Shown: piece by piece, positions 1 to 5,856 of the stretch | How positions within the stretch are numbered: the first letter of the stretch is position 1 | Layout: the number at the start of each line of letters is the position of its first letter | Assembly: GCA_030673355.1 (NCBI GenBank) | Contig: DAOVJF010000187.1 | Location: forward strand, 1 to 5,927 | Length of the DNA: 5,927 nucleotides | Reading direction: 5' to 3' | DNA from: Planctomycetota bacterium | Lineage (GTDB): Bacteria > JAJVIF01 > JAPKYR01 | Notes under the pieces: model-generated | Seen by the model: the letters and a program-made list of their open reading frames with translations, nothing else | The model's database searches: none | Told to the model about the DNA's origin: nothing | Made by a program: the position numbers and the translations under genes

Positions 1-674
1 AATGGCAGGGCTATGGGGATAGCGATAATTCCCATGGTAAGGTATCCAAGAAGGATTTTGTAATTAATACCGCCTATAAAAAGCATTCCAAACCAGATCG
101 CAAAAAATACCAGGGCGGTACCGAGGTCGGGCTGTATCAGCACCAGGCCCACGAGAGGAATAACGATAAAGATCCCGGCGAGGCTGGCCCATAACCATCC
201 GATTCCATGTTTAATCCGTGCGGTCGCGTCCGCCATCGAAAACACAAGCGCCAGTTTCGCGAATTCGCTTGGCTGCAGCCGCACACCTCCAAGTTCGATC
301 CATCGCTGGGATCCACCGACCACTTTCCCAAGAATGAGCGTGATGATAAGCAGGAGAAGTATCCCGCCATATAACCACCATGAATAGCGGCAGAGGAACC
401 GGTAATCGATTTTTGCGACCATCCAGATGACCAGTATTCCCAGGACAAGATAAATCGACTGCCTGACCGCATGGCTTGAGAATGTCCACGGTGCGTCCGC
501 GGTCGCTATGGCAATGAGCCCAACCCCGATAAGGCCCATAATTACAGTAAGTCCTACAAGTATGCGGTCCCATCTTATGTAAATCTTCTGTAAAATAATG
601 CACCAGCCTTGATCGGAATTATACCGGACAATCGCATCGTGCCGCCATTCAGCAAATTCTCGGAAGCATCTCAC
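1..674 (-). CDS. rodA: RodA-type SEDS peptidoglycan glycosyltransferase, N-terminal part (runs off left edge)
   Basis: SEDS-family membrane protein; RodA polymerises lipid II into glycan strands during cell elongation, working with a class B penicillin-binding protein. About 200 residues of a family that is usually near 370-400 are present. The frame shows several hydrophobic helices and the family signatures GGSQRWIELGG, QPSEFAKLALV (around 259-276) and LIQPDLGTALVF (around 117-134). QPDLGT favours RodA over FtsW, which usually has EPDFGT. The start is uncertain. The only ordinary start codon that keeps the first helix is GTG at 674, used for these coordinates; it overlaps hypE by 26 bases, has no ribosome binding site, and adds about 25 residues unlike RodA. 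The RodA-like sequence really begins near 599 (IILQKIYIRWDRILVG), where an ATT lies 7 bases after AAGG. The next ATG, at 539, would cut into the first membrane helix. It is the last gene visible in the hypDE run and has no evident role in hydrogenase maturation. Confidence 0.9.
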   Translation of the reverse strand, partial: MRCFREFAEWRHDAIVRYNSDQGWCIILQKIYIRWDRILVGLTVIMGLIGVGLIAIATADAPWTFSSHAVRQSIYLVLGILVIWMVAKIDYRFLCRYSWWLYGGILLLLIITLILGKVVGGSQRWIELGGVRLQPSEFAKLALVFSMADATARIKHGIGWLWASLAGIFIVIPLVGLVLIQPDLGTALVFFAIWFGMLFIGGINYKILLGYLTMGIIAIPIALP

Positions 675-1674
675 CGGCAAGCATATCAACGATCCTTCGT
701 CCGCCGGTTGCCGCTTTCAGAACCACTTTTCCACCTAGATCGTCGCGGATCTCCCCGATCTTCCTTGCCTCCATGCATCTCGGGTGGCTATGGCAAATCC
801 TAAGGGCTTTATCGACCGCATCGTCATCAAGGATTATTAACAATGCACCCTCATTTGCCAGGTAAAGGGGGTCGAATCCGAGTATTTCACTCACCGCCAT
901 GGTTTCCGGACCGATCGGAATTTCAGTTTCGACAATTTCAATTCCGACCTTACTTGCACGCGAGATTTCATTCAATGCGGTAGCAACTCCGCCACGTGTG
1001 GGATCGCGCATGACGGTAATTGCCTGTCCGAGTTTATCAAGAAGCTGTTCAACCAGGTCATTGAGGGAGCAGCAATCGCTGTAAACTTTGCCCCTGATAT
1101 TCAATTCATTCCTTGCGACAATAATTGCCGCACCGTGAACTCCGGCGGGTCCGGTCAGGATTACCGATTGTCCGGGCCTGGCCAGTGCTCCGGACAGTTT
1201 TATTCCTTTTCTGCGAATCCCGATCCCGGTTGTATTGATAAAAATTTTATCCACAGCACCTTTTGGCACCACCTTAGTATCACCTGTCGCGATCCGGACC
1301 CCCGCGTGCCTGCATTCGTCAGCCATGCTCCCGACAATTTTTTCAAGGTCTGAAAACAGAAACCCTTCCTCGATAATGAATCCCACAGAAATAAATAACG
1401 GCTTGGCACCCATAGCGGCAACATCGTTTACGGTGCCGGCTATGGCAAGTTTGCCGATATCGCCGCCGGGGAAAAAAATCGGCTGGATGACAAAGCTGTC
1501 GGTGGAAAAGGAGATTTCACCTGTAGGAAGGTCAATATTCGCGGCGTCATCGAGCGGGTCAAGTTCGGGGGATGAAAATGCGGATGCAAAAATATCGCGT
1601 ATTAAATGGTGGCTGGCCAGACCGCCATGCCCGTGCGCGAGTGTAATTCTTTCATTGTTGTTTTTATCAGTCAT
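649..1674 (-). CDS. hypE: HypE, carbamoyl-dehydratase of [NiFe]-hydrogenase maturation
   Basis: HypE receives a carbamoyl group from HypF on its C-terminal cysteine and dehydrates it with ATP to a thiocyanate, the source of the cyanide ligands of the hydrogenase iron. The protein has 341 residues, the normal family length. The N-terminal part has the PurM/SelD-like ATP-binding features: HGHGG at 14-18, DDAA at 42-45, STDSFVIQP at 57-65, GGDIGKLAIAGTVNDVAAMGAKP at 70-92 and ATGDTKVV at 129-136. The chain ends in PRIC, so the essential terminal cysteine (Cys341) is intact and the enzyme should be active. Its ATG lies inside the end of hypD (8-base overlap, ATGACTGA), which points to translational coupling. 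SelD and thiamine-phosphate kinase share the fold, but the PRIC tail and the hypD neighbour settle the call. Confidence 0.97.
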   Translation of the reverse strand: MTDKNNNERITLAHGHGGLASHHLIRDIFASAFSSPELDPLDDAANIDLPTGEISFSTDSFVIQPIFFPGGDIGKLAIAGTVNDVAAMGAKPLFISVGFIIEEGFLFSDLEKIVGSMADECRHAGVRIATGDTKVVPKGAVDKIFINTTGIGIRRKGIKLSGALARPGQSVILTGPAGVHGAAIIVARNELNIRGKVYSDCCSLNDLVEQLLDKLGQAITVMRDPTRGGVATALNEISRASKVGIEIVETEIPIGPETMAVSEILGFDPLYLANEGALLIILDDDAVDKALRICHSHPRCMEARKIGEIRDDLGGKVVLKAATGGRRIVDMLAGEMLPRIC

Positions 1675-2770
1675 TTAATTCAAACGGTCCCTGATATTTA
1701 TAAAACGCGGCGCAGGTACCTTCACTTGATACCATGCAGGCACCCTGCGGGCGCGATGGGTCGCATTCCTTTCCGAACAGGACGCATTCGGGAGGTTCTA
1801 TCAGGCCCTTCAGAATTTCCCCGCACCTGCATCCAGTGATCAGTTTTGTATCCTCAACTTCAACCGGATGAAGCTTTTCAGCATCGAAATCCGCGAATTC
1901 ATCACGGATTCTTACTCCGCTTCCCGGAATTATTCCGAATCCGAGCCATTCGGAATCGACGATTTTAAAAACCCGGTGGATCACTTCAACCGCTTTGGGA
2001 TTGCCATCTGAACGGGCAACGCGTGTATAAACATTTTCCACTCTCGATTCCCCTTTTGATGCCTGTTCCAGAAGTGCGATAATTCCTGTCAGGATATCGG
2101 CCGGTTCAAACCCGGCTACAACTACCGGTATGCCTTTCTCCGCGACCGGCTCATATGGTTTTAACCCGATGATTGTACTCACATGGGCTGCCGCCAGGAA
2201 CCCGTGCAGGTTAAGGTCGGGATCATCGGCGAGCAACTCCATCGCGGGCGGGATAACTTTCCCCAGGCTGAGAATCCCGAAATTTTTAATGCCCTTGTTT
2301 TTAATCGAGAGAATTGTCTGTGAATGACCGGGAATGGTGGTTTCGAATCCGATACCGAGGAAAACGACAATTTTATCAGGATTTGCCAGGGCGATCTCGA
2401 TCGAATCAAGTGCCGAGTAAACAATTCGGATATCAGCACCCTTCGACCTCTCATCCTGAAGGGAGGACGTGCTTCCGGGCACCCGGATCATATCACCAAA
2501 CGTGGTAACGATTACCCGGCTATCACGGGCGTAGGCGATCGCGGTGTCCAGCCCACTCCGCGGTGTTACACATACCGGGCAACCCGGTCCGCTTATCAGA
2601 CGCACATTGTCCGGTAAGATATCCCTGATACCATGACGGTGCACGTTCATGGTATGTGTACCGCAGACCTCCATTAGGTTGATCTTTCGGTCAGGTAATG
2701 GAAGATCATTTATTTTAGCGGCAAGTGCCTGTAATGTTCCGGGCTGCCTGTATGGATCGATGTGTTTCAT
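1667..2770 (-). CDS. hypD: HypD, Fe(CN)2CO assembly scaffold of [NiFe]-hydrogenase maturation
   Basis: HypD is an iron-sulfur protein that, with HypC, holds the iron while cyanide from HypE and CO are attached. The 367-residue product is full length. Visible signatures are MEVCGTHTMNVHRHGIR (Cys36), SGPGCPVCVTP (Cys64 and Cys67), TFGDMIRVPGS (90-100) and GFETT (141-145). The C-terminal cysteine set is GCRCG (Cys314, Cys316) plus Cys329, Cys336, Cys345 and Cys353, matching the [4Fe-4S] and redox-thiol region of the family. The start fits family N-termini (MKxIDxYR), although no clear Shine-Dalgarno sequence precedes it. It is the first gene of the minus-strand run and overlaps hypE by 8 bases. 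No hypC lies directly upstream, where it often sits. Confidence 0.97.
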   Translation of the reverse strand: MKHIDPYRQPGTLQALAAKINDLPLPDRKINLMEVCGTHTMNVHRHGIRDILPDNVRLISGPGCPVCVTPRSGLDTAIAYARDSRVIVTTFGDMIRVPGSTSSLQDERSKGADIRIVYSALDSIEIALANPDKIVVFLGIGFETTIPGHSQTILSIKNKGIKNFGILSLGKVIPPAMELLADDPDLNLHGFLAAAHVSTIIGLKPYEPVAEKGIPVVVAGFEPADILTGIIALLEQASKGESRVENVYTRVARSDGNPKAVEVIHRVFKIVDSEWLGFGIIPGSGVRIRDEFADFDAEKLHPVEVEDTKLITGCRCGEILKGLIEPPECVLFGKECDPSRPQGACMVSSEGTCAAFYKYQGPFELND

Positions 2771-2830
2771 TACCGCGTACCGGTTAAATCAAGGCTGGTA
2801 TTATACCCGATGGGGAACGTTAAAGTCCTG
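2771..2830 (-). promoter_or_regulatory. candidate hypDE promoter in the divergent intergenic region
   Basis: Read on the minus strand, a perfect TATAAT lies at 2805-2800, about 30 bases before the hypD ATG. It sits within a short inverted repeat with one central base, GGTAT-A-ATACC (2797-2807). The -35 side is poor: only a GGAC core about 18 bases upstream. An activator, or chance, is therefore possible. The spacing would give a leader of roughly 20 bases. The whole 2771-2922 gap separates hypD from the plus-strand TPR gene; I see no convincing sigma70 promoter for the TPR gene in it. Confidence 0.35.
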
Positions 2831-2922
2831 TACGTAATTTTTCAGGCGAAGCAGACTGGTATTGGCGCGTACTTGAGAGGAATTCATGGTAAAATAATTC
2901 TGGGATCCACCAGGAGCATGCG

Positions 2923-3486
2923 ATGCATGAAGTATCCAGAAATTGGTCGGAAAAAGGGACCGAACTTGCCAACGCCGGACGGTATGAGAGGGCGATTAAT
3001 TATTTCGATCTAGCTATTCGAAATAACACCAGGTACGCGCCCGCATGGCGTAACAAAGCCATGGCACTGATGAACATGGGTGAGTACCGGAAAGCCCTGG
3101 GATGTCTGGACCGCGCGATCGAACTCAATCCGGAACTGGCCAAAGTCTGGACCGTAAAGGCAATCGCCCTTCAGAATCTCGGCAGGTTCGAGCAGGCGAT
3201 CGAATGCTGCGATGAGGTTTTAAGGATTGAATATTTCAATTCAGATGCATGGGTGCGAAAGGGTACGCTGTATGGTGCGCTGGGTAATACTCAACAGGAA
3301 ATTTTGTGTTACGACAGGGCTATACAGATCAACCCGGGTAACGCGTCCGCCTGGTTTAACAAGGGATCTGTATTAGCACTGCAAAAAAGGGTCGGGGAAG
3401 CGCTGCCATGCCTTCAGATGGCGGAACGGTTAAACCATCCACGCGCGAAGTCGATAGTTGAAAATATCCAGACCCTGTCAGAGTAA
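2923..3486 (+). CDS. tetratricopeptide-repeat protein, five TPRs
   Basis: A 187-residue protein that is almost entirely TPR. Five 34-residue repeats run at about 5-38, 39-72, 73-106, 107-140 and 141-174. A tryptophan falls at exactly the same phase of each one: W8, W42, W76, W110 and W144. Each repeat keeps the usual small and aromatic positions, for example GRYERAINYFDLAI, GEYRKALGCLDRAIELNP and GRFEQAIECCDEVL. No signal peptide or membrane segment is seen, so it is probably cytoplasmic and acts as a protein-binding adaptor; the partner cannot be read from the sequence. The ATG at 2923 is supported by CAGGAG at 2911-2916, 6 bases upstream. It is divergent from hypDE, and co-regulation or a link to hydrogenase is not shown. 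Base composition is clearly more GC-rich (35 of 60 bases at 3061-3120) than the cassette that follows. Confidence 0.93.
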   Translation: MHEVSRNWSEKGTELANAGRYERAINYFDLAIRNNTRYAPAWRNKAMALMNMGEYRKALGCLDRAIELNPELAKVWTVKAIALQNLGRFEQAIECCDEVLRIEYFNSDAWVRKGTLYGALGNTQQEILCYDRAIQINPGNASAWFNKGSVLALQKRVGEALPCLQMAERLNHPRAKSIVENIQTLSE

Positions 3487-3524
3487 TTCATACCAATCCT
3501 ACTTGAAAGTACTTTTTTCGAACT

Positions 3525-3590
3525 CCTGTTATCTCTCTGAATCAGATGATGAGGGATTCCCTGCACGACAATTCGAGCTGTTCCGGGCAT
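3525..3590 (-). pseudogene. relic of a REP-associated (IS200-like Y1) transposase, 5' end, left copy
   Basis: From an ATG at 3590 the minus strand reads MPGTARIVVQGIPHHLIQ, then RDNR. This matches the very N-terminus of Transposase_17/RAYT proteins, typically (R)IVxPGxPHHVTQRGN. After about 22 codons the resemblance stops. The frame stays open to a TGA at 3414-3416, but that part overlaps the end of the TPR gene and is not transposase-like. The catalytic HUH motif and tyrosine are absent, so it cannot encode an active enzyme. It differs from the right copy at 6 of the first 21 residues. This copy keeps the ATG and the Pro of GIPHH, but has lost the Pro of VPG and the VTQRG sequence. Confidence 0.75.
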
Positions 3591-3664
3591 ATTGGATTAA
3601 TAGTATAGTTATTAATTTAAATCAACAGATAGGTGCCCCCTTTTTATAGTTGTCTCCTTTTTAA
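3527..3664. repeat. direct repeat, left copy (transposase leader plus first codons)
   Basis: Aligns without gaps to 4721 onward at an offset of 1194 bases as far as about 3617, including 27 identical bases at 3563-3589 (= 4757-4783). After that it aligns with small indels. The far end, TAGTTGTCTCCTTTTTAA at 3647-3664, matches 4823-4840 at 17 of 18 positions. Compared with the right copy it has about 18 extra bases, which give a second CCCCCTTTTTA block (3636-3646). On the minus strand these blocks read as AAAAAGGRGACA-like motifs ahead of the transposase start; I recall such motifs at the ends of REP-associated transposase genes. Confidence 0.85.
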
Positions 3665-3671
3665 AGGTCAA

Positions 3672-3700
3672 TTGATTATTCGGTATAGTAGCTATATAAT
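3672..3700 (+). promoter_or_regulatory. sigma70-like promoter of the two-gene cassette
   Basis: TTGATT (3672-3677), a 17-base spacer and a perfect TATAAT (3695-3700) lie just outside the left repeat. The expected transcription start, around 3707, leaves a very short leader holding GAGGG (3708-3712) before the ATG codons at 3717 and 3720. This also argues against the upstream GTG 3633 and ATG 3702 as starts. A CCTTT-TT-AAAGG inverted repeat at 3656-3667 sits directly upstream and could be an operator, but may be only the decayed repeat edge. Confidence 0.6.
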
Positions 3701-3719
3701 TATGTATGAGGGATTTATG

Positions 3720-4079
3720 ATGGATATAAAAATCGACAAGAAATTCATTGAGGGTGTATTTGACCTAAATCGTAGGCTGGAGGAATTAAGTGGACAGGAA
3801 ATTTCAGCCAGGGAGAATAATGATAGGTGGAAAAAGAATCTTATCAATGACATCGATAAGCTTGAAACGAAAATACGGAGAATAGAAATATCGAAACCGG
3901 GACGAGAATTTGTATTAAAAAGCCTGGAAGAATTAAAAATTAAAATTAAGAATGGACCTGGATTTACGTTAAAATTCTTGAATCAGGTAAGACAGGTAAG
4001 ACATGAGGTAAGTGGTACGTCGAAGGATGATACAAGGATCACTATACCAAAAGCTACCCCTGACCCACCAAAATGGTGA
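3720..4079 (+). CDS. uncharacterised charged, coiled-coil-like protein, first gene of the cassette
   Basis: Not recognised. The 119-residue product is highly charged and looks helical. Residues 9-57 are rich in Glu, Lys, Arg and Asn with heptad-like hydrophobics (FDLNRRLEELSG, LINDIDKLETKIRRIEI). Residues 62-77 form another amphipathic helix (REFVLKSLEELKIKIK), and the tail from about 100 is Pro/Thr-rich (TIPKATPDPPKW). There is no signal peptide, membrane segment or cysteine, so a cytoplasmic location is likely. ATG 3720 lies 7 bases after GAGGG and ATG 3717 only 4 after it; either is possible. The next gene starts 13 bases past its stop, so the two are probably co-transcribed and may form a functional pair. 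It is AT-rich (21 GC of 60 at 3841-3900), unlike the TPR gene or hypDE, which suggests horizontal transfer. Immunity or regulatory partner of the membrane protein is conceivable but unsupported. Confidence 0.7.
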   Translation: MDIKIDKKFIEGVFDLNRRLEELSGQEISARENNDRWKKNLINDIDKLETKIRRIEISKPGREFVLKSLEELKIKIKNGPGFTLKFLNQVRQVRHEVSGTSKDDTRITIPKATPDPPKW

Positions 4080-4092
4080 TACTCTGTCTGGA

Positions 4093-4518
4093 ATGTTCGC
4101 AATTGAAGATATAATTGAAAGATACGAAGCTTTCTCAAATCAAATCAGTGTGCAAGTTAGGCTTATATCATATGGGTTGCTTGGCGTAATGTGGGCAATA
4201 GTGATAAGTAGTGAAAAATTAATTCCCACAGAGGGAATACTTACTCCAGATATGGTTTATATTAATTTCTTTTCGATTGCACTCGTTGCAGTATTAACCC
4301 TCACGTTGGATTTTCTGCAGAACATTATCGGGGTGGTTCATTCAAAAAAGCTTTTAAGTAAGGCTGATGCTGAACTTTCCGAGAAAATTAGCATCAATCC
4401 TAATGATGCATTATATAAAACTGCTCATTTACTGTTTTGGTTAAAACAGATTCTCCTTGTGGTTAATTTAATTATATTTTTTAAAATAATAATTTGTTTG
4501 GTCTTGTCATACCGTTAA
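4093..4518 (+). CDS. uncharacterised small membrane protein, second gene of the cassette
   Basis: Not recognised. From ATG 4093 the product has 141 residues. An amphipathic N-terminal helix (AIEDIIERYEAFSNQ) precedes a membrane segment at about 22-39, and a second follows at 55-82 containing an acidic residue (Asp73 in LTLDFLQNIIGV). A charged loop or helix comes next (HSKKLLSKADAELSEK, 83-98), then a long, strongly hydrophobic third segment at 113-138. The layout resembles small 2-3 TM effector-like proteins, but I see no motif that assigns a family. The only other in-frame start worth weighing is GTG 4012, inside the preceding gene and only 3 bases after GAGG. It would add 27 residues without membrane character, so 4093 is preferred, though it lacks a clean ribosome binding site and may rely on coupling to the gene 13 bases upstream. 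The 3' end is extremely AT-rich (10 GC of 60 at 4441-4500). Confidence 0.72.
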   Translation: MFAIEDIIERYEAFSNQISVQVRLISYGLLGVMWAIVISSEKLIPTEGILTPDMVYINFFSIALVAVLTLTLDFLQNIIGVVHSKKLLSKADAELSEKISINPNDALYKTAHLLFWLKQILLVVNLIIFFKIIICLVLSYR

Positions 4519-4622
4519 CATGTCCGGGTACCGGTGACAAGCTGAGTGAGGCTTTGTACCCCTTCCAATCCTCCCAAACCTCCCCGCCGAACGTGCTTGT
4601 CGCCGTCCTACCCACCCCCACC
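4519..4622. other. GC-rich segment with no supported gene
   Basis: This stretch follows the cassette and differs sharply from it in composition. The plus strand is C-rich; the minus strand therefore carries runs of G (for example 4607-4622). It lies where the rest of the transposase relic would be expected, but no frame here reads as transposase. One minus-strand frame is open with a plausible-looking sequence (TSTFGGEVWEDWKGY), yet it has no good start and I cannot match it to a family. It may be a scrambled or foreign part of the same element. Confidence 0.4.
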
Positions 4623-4784
4623 AAATACTTGTATTTCAAGGTGATAGTGGTCGGAATATTTTTTCAGGATGCCGGGATACTCCTCGCGGTCCGAATCATC
4701 CAGGAAAACCTACTGACGATTGTTACCTCTCTGGGTCACATGATGACGGATTCCCGGCACGACAATTCGAGCTGTTCCGGGCAA
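4623..4784 (-). pseudogene. relic of a REP-associated (IS200-like Y1) transposase, N-terminal part, right copy
   Basis: Reading the minus strand from the codon matching the left copy's ATG (here TTG, 4784-4782) gives LPGTARIVVPGIRHHVTQ, then RGNNRQ. An in-frame TAG follows at 4712-4710 (codon 25). The frame then continues as VFLDDSDREEYPGILKKY and SDHYHLEIQVF. This follows the Transposase_17/RAYT N-terminal pattern (PGxPHHVTQRGN, then VFxDDxDRxxYLxLL, then YxLEVxAY). The similarity stops just before the family's HUH (NHVH) motif, and the next codons run into G-rich sequence with another TAG (codon 59). Start loss, an internal stop and truncation make it a pseudogene. It ends 74 bases before the membrane gene's stop and lies on the same strand. 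Confidence 0.85.
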
Positions 4785-4840
4785 ATTGGATAATTAGCTT
4801 AGTTATTATCTAAATCAATAGGTAGTTGTCCCCTTTTTAA
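4721..4840. repeat. direct repeat, right copy (transposase leader plus first codons)
   Basis: Partner of the repeat at 3527-3664, in the same orientation. It includes the 27-base exact match at 4757-4783 and ends in TAGTTGTCCCCTTTTTAA (4823-4840). It holds the leader and about the first 21 codons of the right transposase relic. An imperfect hairpin, CCCGG...CCGGG (4753-4781), lies within the coding part and is only partly kept in the left copy (CCCTG...CCGGG). Confidence 0.85.
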
Positions 4841-4857
4841 GTCCTCACATTTAAATC

Positions 4858-5814
4858 CTATGTATTTGATTGCATGAACTGGCTGTGGGGAATGAGGAAT
4901 ACGAATATTGTGAATAAAAGCGCGACGATTGTCCAGATTCCAAACCTTATGAGTTGCCCCTTTTCCACCTGTCCGGTCAACGCCTGCCTGTAGGTTTTAT
5001 AGTGACTCAGCAGGTGAATTACCCATGCAATAACCAGCAATGTGCTCTTAGTATCTGTGACATCCCCCATTGACGCTATCCCCTGGGTCGGCCAGGGCAT
5101 GAAACCGCAGGCGAATGTGAACCAGGTGATCGGGATGCCAAGGACAATAGCGCCGATGGTGAATGTCAGAATCGCCCAGAATGATGATTTGTATGCCTTG
5201 ATGAAGGATGTTACGTCAAAGCCCGCGAAAATTCCGAATACGTAAAAAATTACATGAAACATAAACATCAAAGCCCCGAACGACAGAACGATATGGCTGA
5301 CAAGCATAACCTTTCCGTAACGCGCCTCTTTGATTACATTGCCTTCATATGTTGCCCAGAAATGCTGATGTTCGCGAGTAAATCCGGAAAACAGCTTTTC
5401 GAACAAGTTCATGTCCTTCCAGATTTCAATTGACCTGCCTTCAGTCGTCTCAATTGTCAAATAATAAAACCATCTCTGGCCTTTTTCTGATAACGGTGGA
5501 AGGATGGCAATCCATTTTTCAGTTTGTTCAGCCTCGAAAAATACCGGTTCAAATTCGAGCGGTTCAGGAATATCACCATGATGGCGGATTATCCAGGCGG
5601 TGACACTTTCCGGCGCCTCAGGACCAAACTGGATGAATCGAATTTCGAGAAAATGGTTTGTATCCACAAACGTGTCGTCATCCGGCACGAAAACATAACC
5701 CAACCGTGGAGGGGACATCTCCCTGTACATCTCCGGGGTAATCATACTGCTCATACCGTGTGCAAACGCGGCGAATGCAATAATAACAGTTAAAATAAGC
5801 GGCCAGTTTCGCAT
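4858..5814 (-). CDS. uncharacterised membrane protein with extracytoplasmic domain and four C-terminal helices
   Basis: Not recognised. The 318-residue product starts with a basic-hydrophobic segment (5-18, signal or anchor). A domain of about 145 residues follows, rich in Glu, Pro and aromatics and looking like a beta-sandwich (EIRFIQFGPEAPESVTAWII, HHGDIPEP, RWFYYLTIETTEGRSIEIW); it is probably outside the membrane. Four hydrophobic segments then come at about 169-196, 211-235, 256-270 and 291-309. Histidines are notable: H149 and H151 in REHQHFW before the second membrane segment, H174 and H187 within it, and H267 and H271 at the end of the fourth. They could hold a haem or metal, but no known motif confirms this. 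The stop lies only 17 bases from the right repeat. The ATG has no well-spaced Shine-Dalgarno sequence; GAGAGG lies about 13 bases away. It is divergent from the partial gene starting at 5857. Confidence 0.85.
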   Translation of the reverse strand: MRNWPLILTVIIAFAAFAHGMSSMITPEMYREMSPPRLGYVFVPDDDTFVDTNHFLEIRFIQFGPEAPESVTAWIIRHHGDIPEPLEFEPVFFEAEQTEKWIAILPPLSEKGQRWFYYLTIETTEGRSIEIWKDMNLFEKLFSGFTREHQHFWATYEGNVIKEARYGKVMLVSHIVLSFGALMFMFHVIFYVFGIFAGFDVTSFIKAYKSSFWAILTFTIGAIVLGIPITWFTFACGFMPWPTQGIASMGDVTDTKSTLLVIAWVIHLLSHYKTYRQALTGQVEKGQLIRFGIWTIVALLFTIFVFLIPHSQFMQSNT

Positions 5815-5856
5815 AATTAATAAAATACCTCTCAGTACAGATCAAGGGATTCTATC

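Noticed and set aside
211..603. Minus-strand frame starting at GTG 603
   Set aside because: Lies in the wrong frame relative to the clear RodA sequence and encodes nothing recognisable; kept only as a hint of a possible frameshift near the rodA start.
2100..2120. GGTTCAAACCC, like a tRNA T-arm
   Set aside because: It lies inside the well-supported hypD coding sequence and no acceptor or anticodon arms surround it.
3500..3518. TACTTGAAAGTA followed by six T, as a terminator for the TPR gene
   Set aside because: The stem is only 4-5 A/T-rich pairs with a tiny loop, too weak to call, and it lies at the edge of the transposase relic.
3458..3649. Open frame on the plus strand across the left repeat
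   Set aside because: It begins inside the TPR gene and is antisense to the transposase relic; no independent support.
4670..4759. Inverted TGCCGGGA (4670-4677) and TCCCGGCA (4752-4759) as possible element ends
   Set aside because: Both lie inside the coding part of the transposase relic and the match is only 8 bases, so chance is likely.
4494..4793. Open frame on the plus strand downstream of the cassette (99 codons, TTG start)
   Set aside because: It overlaps the end of the membrane gene, has no ribosome binding site and runs antisense to the transposase relic, which explains the sequence better.
3527..4840. The two repeats as a CRISPR or integron attachment array
   Set aside because: There are only two copies, over 1 kb apart, with imperfect identity and coding character; no integrase, cas gene or regular spacing is present.
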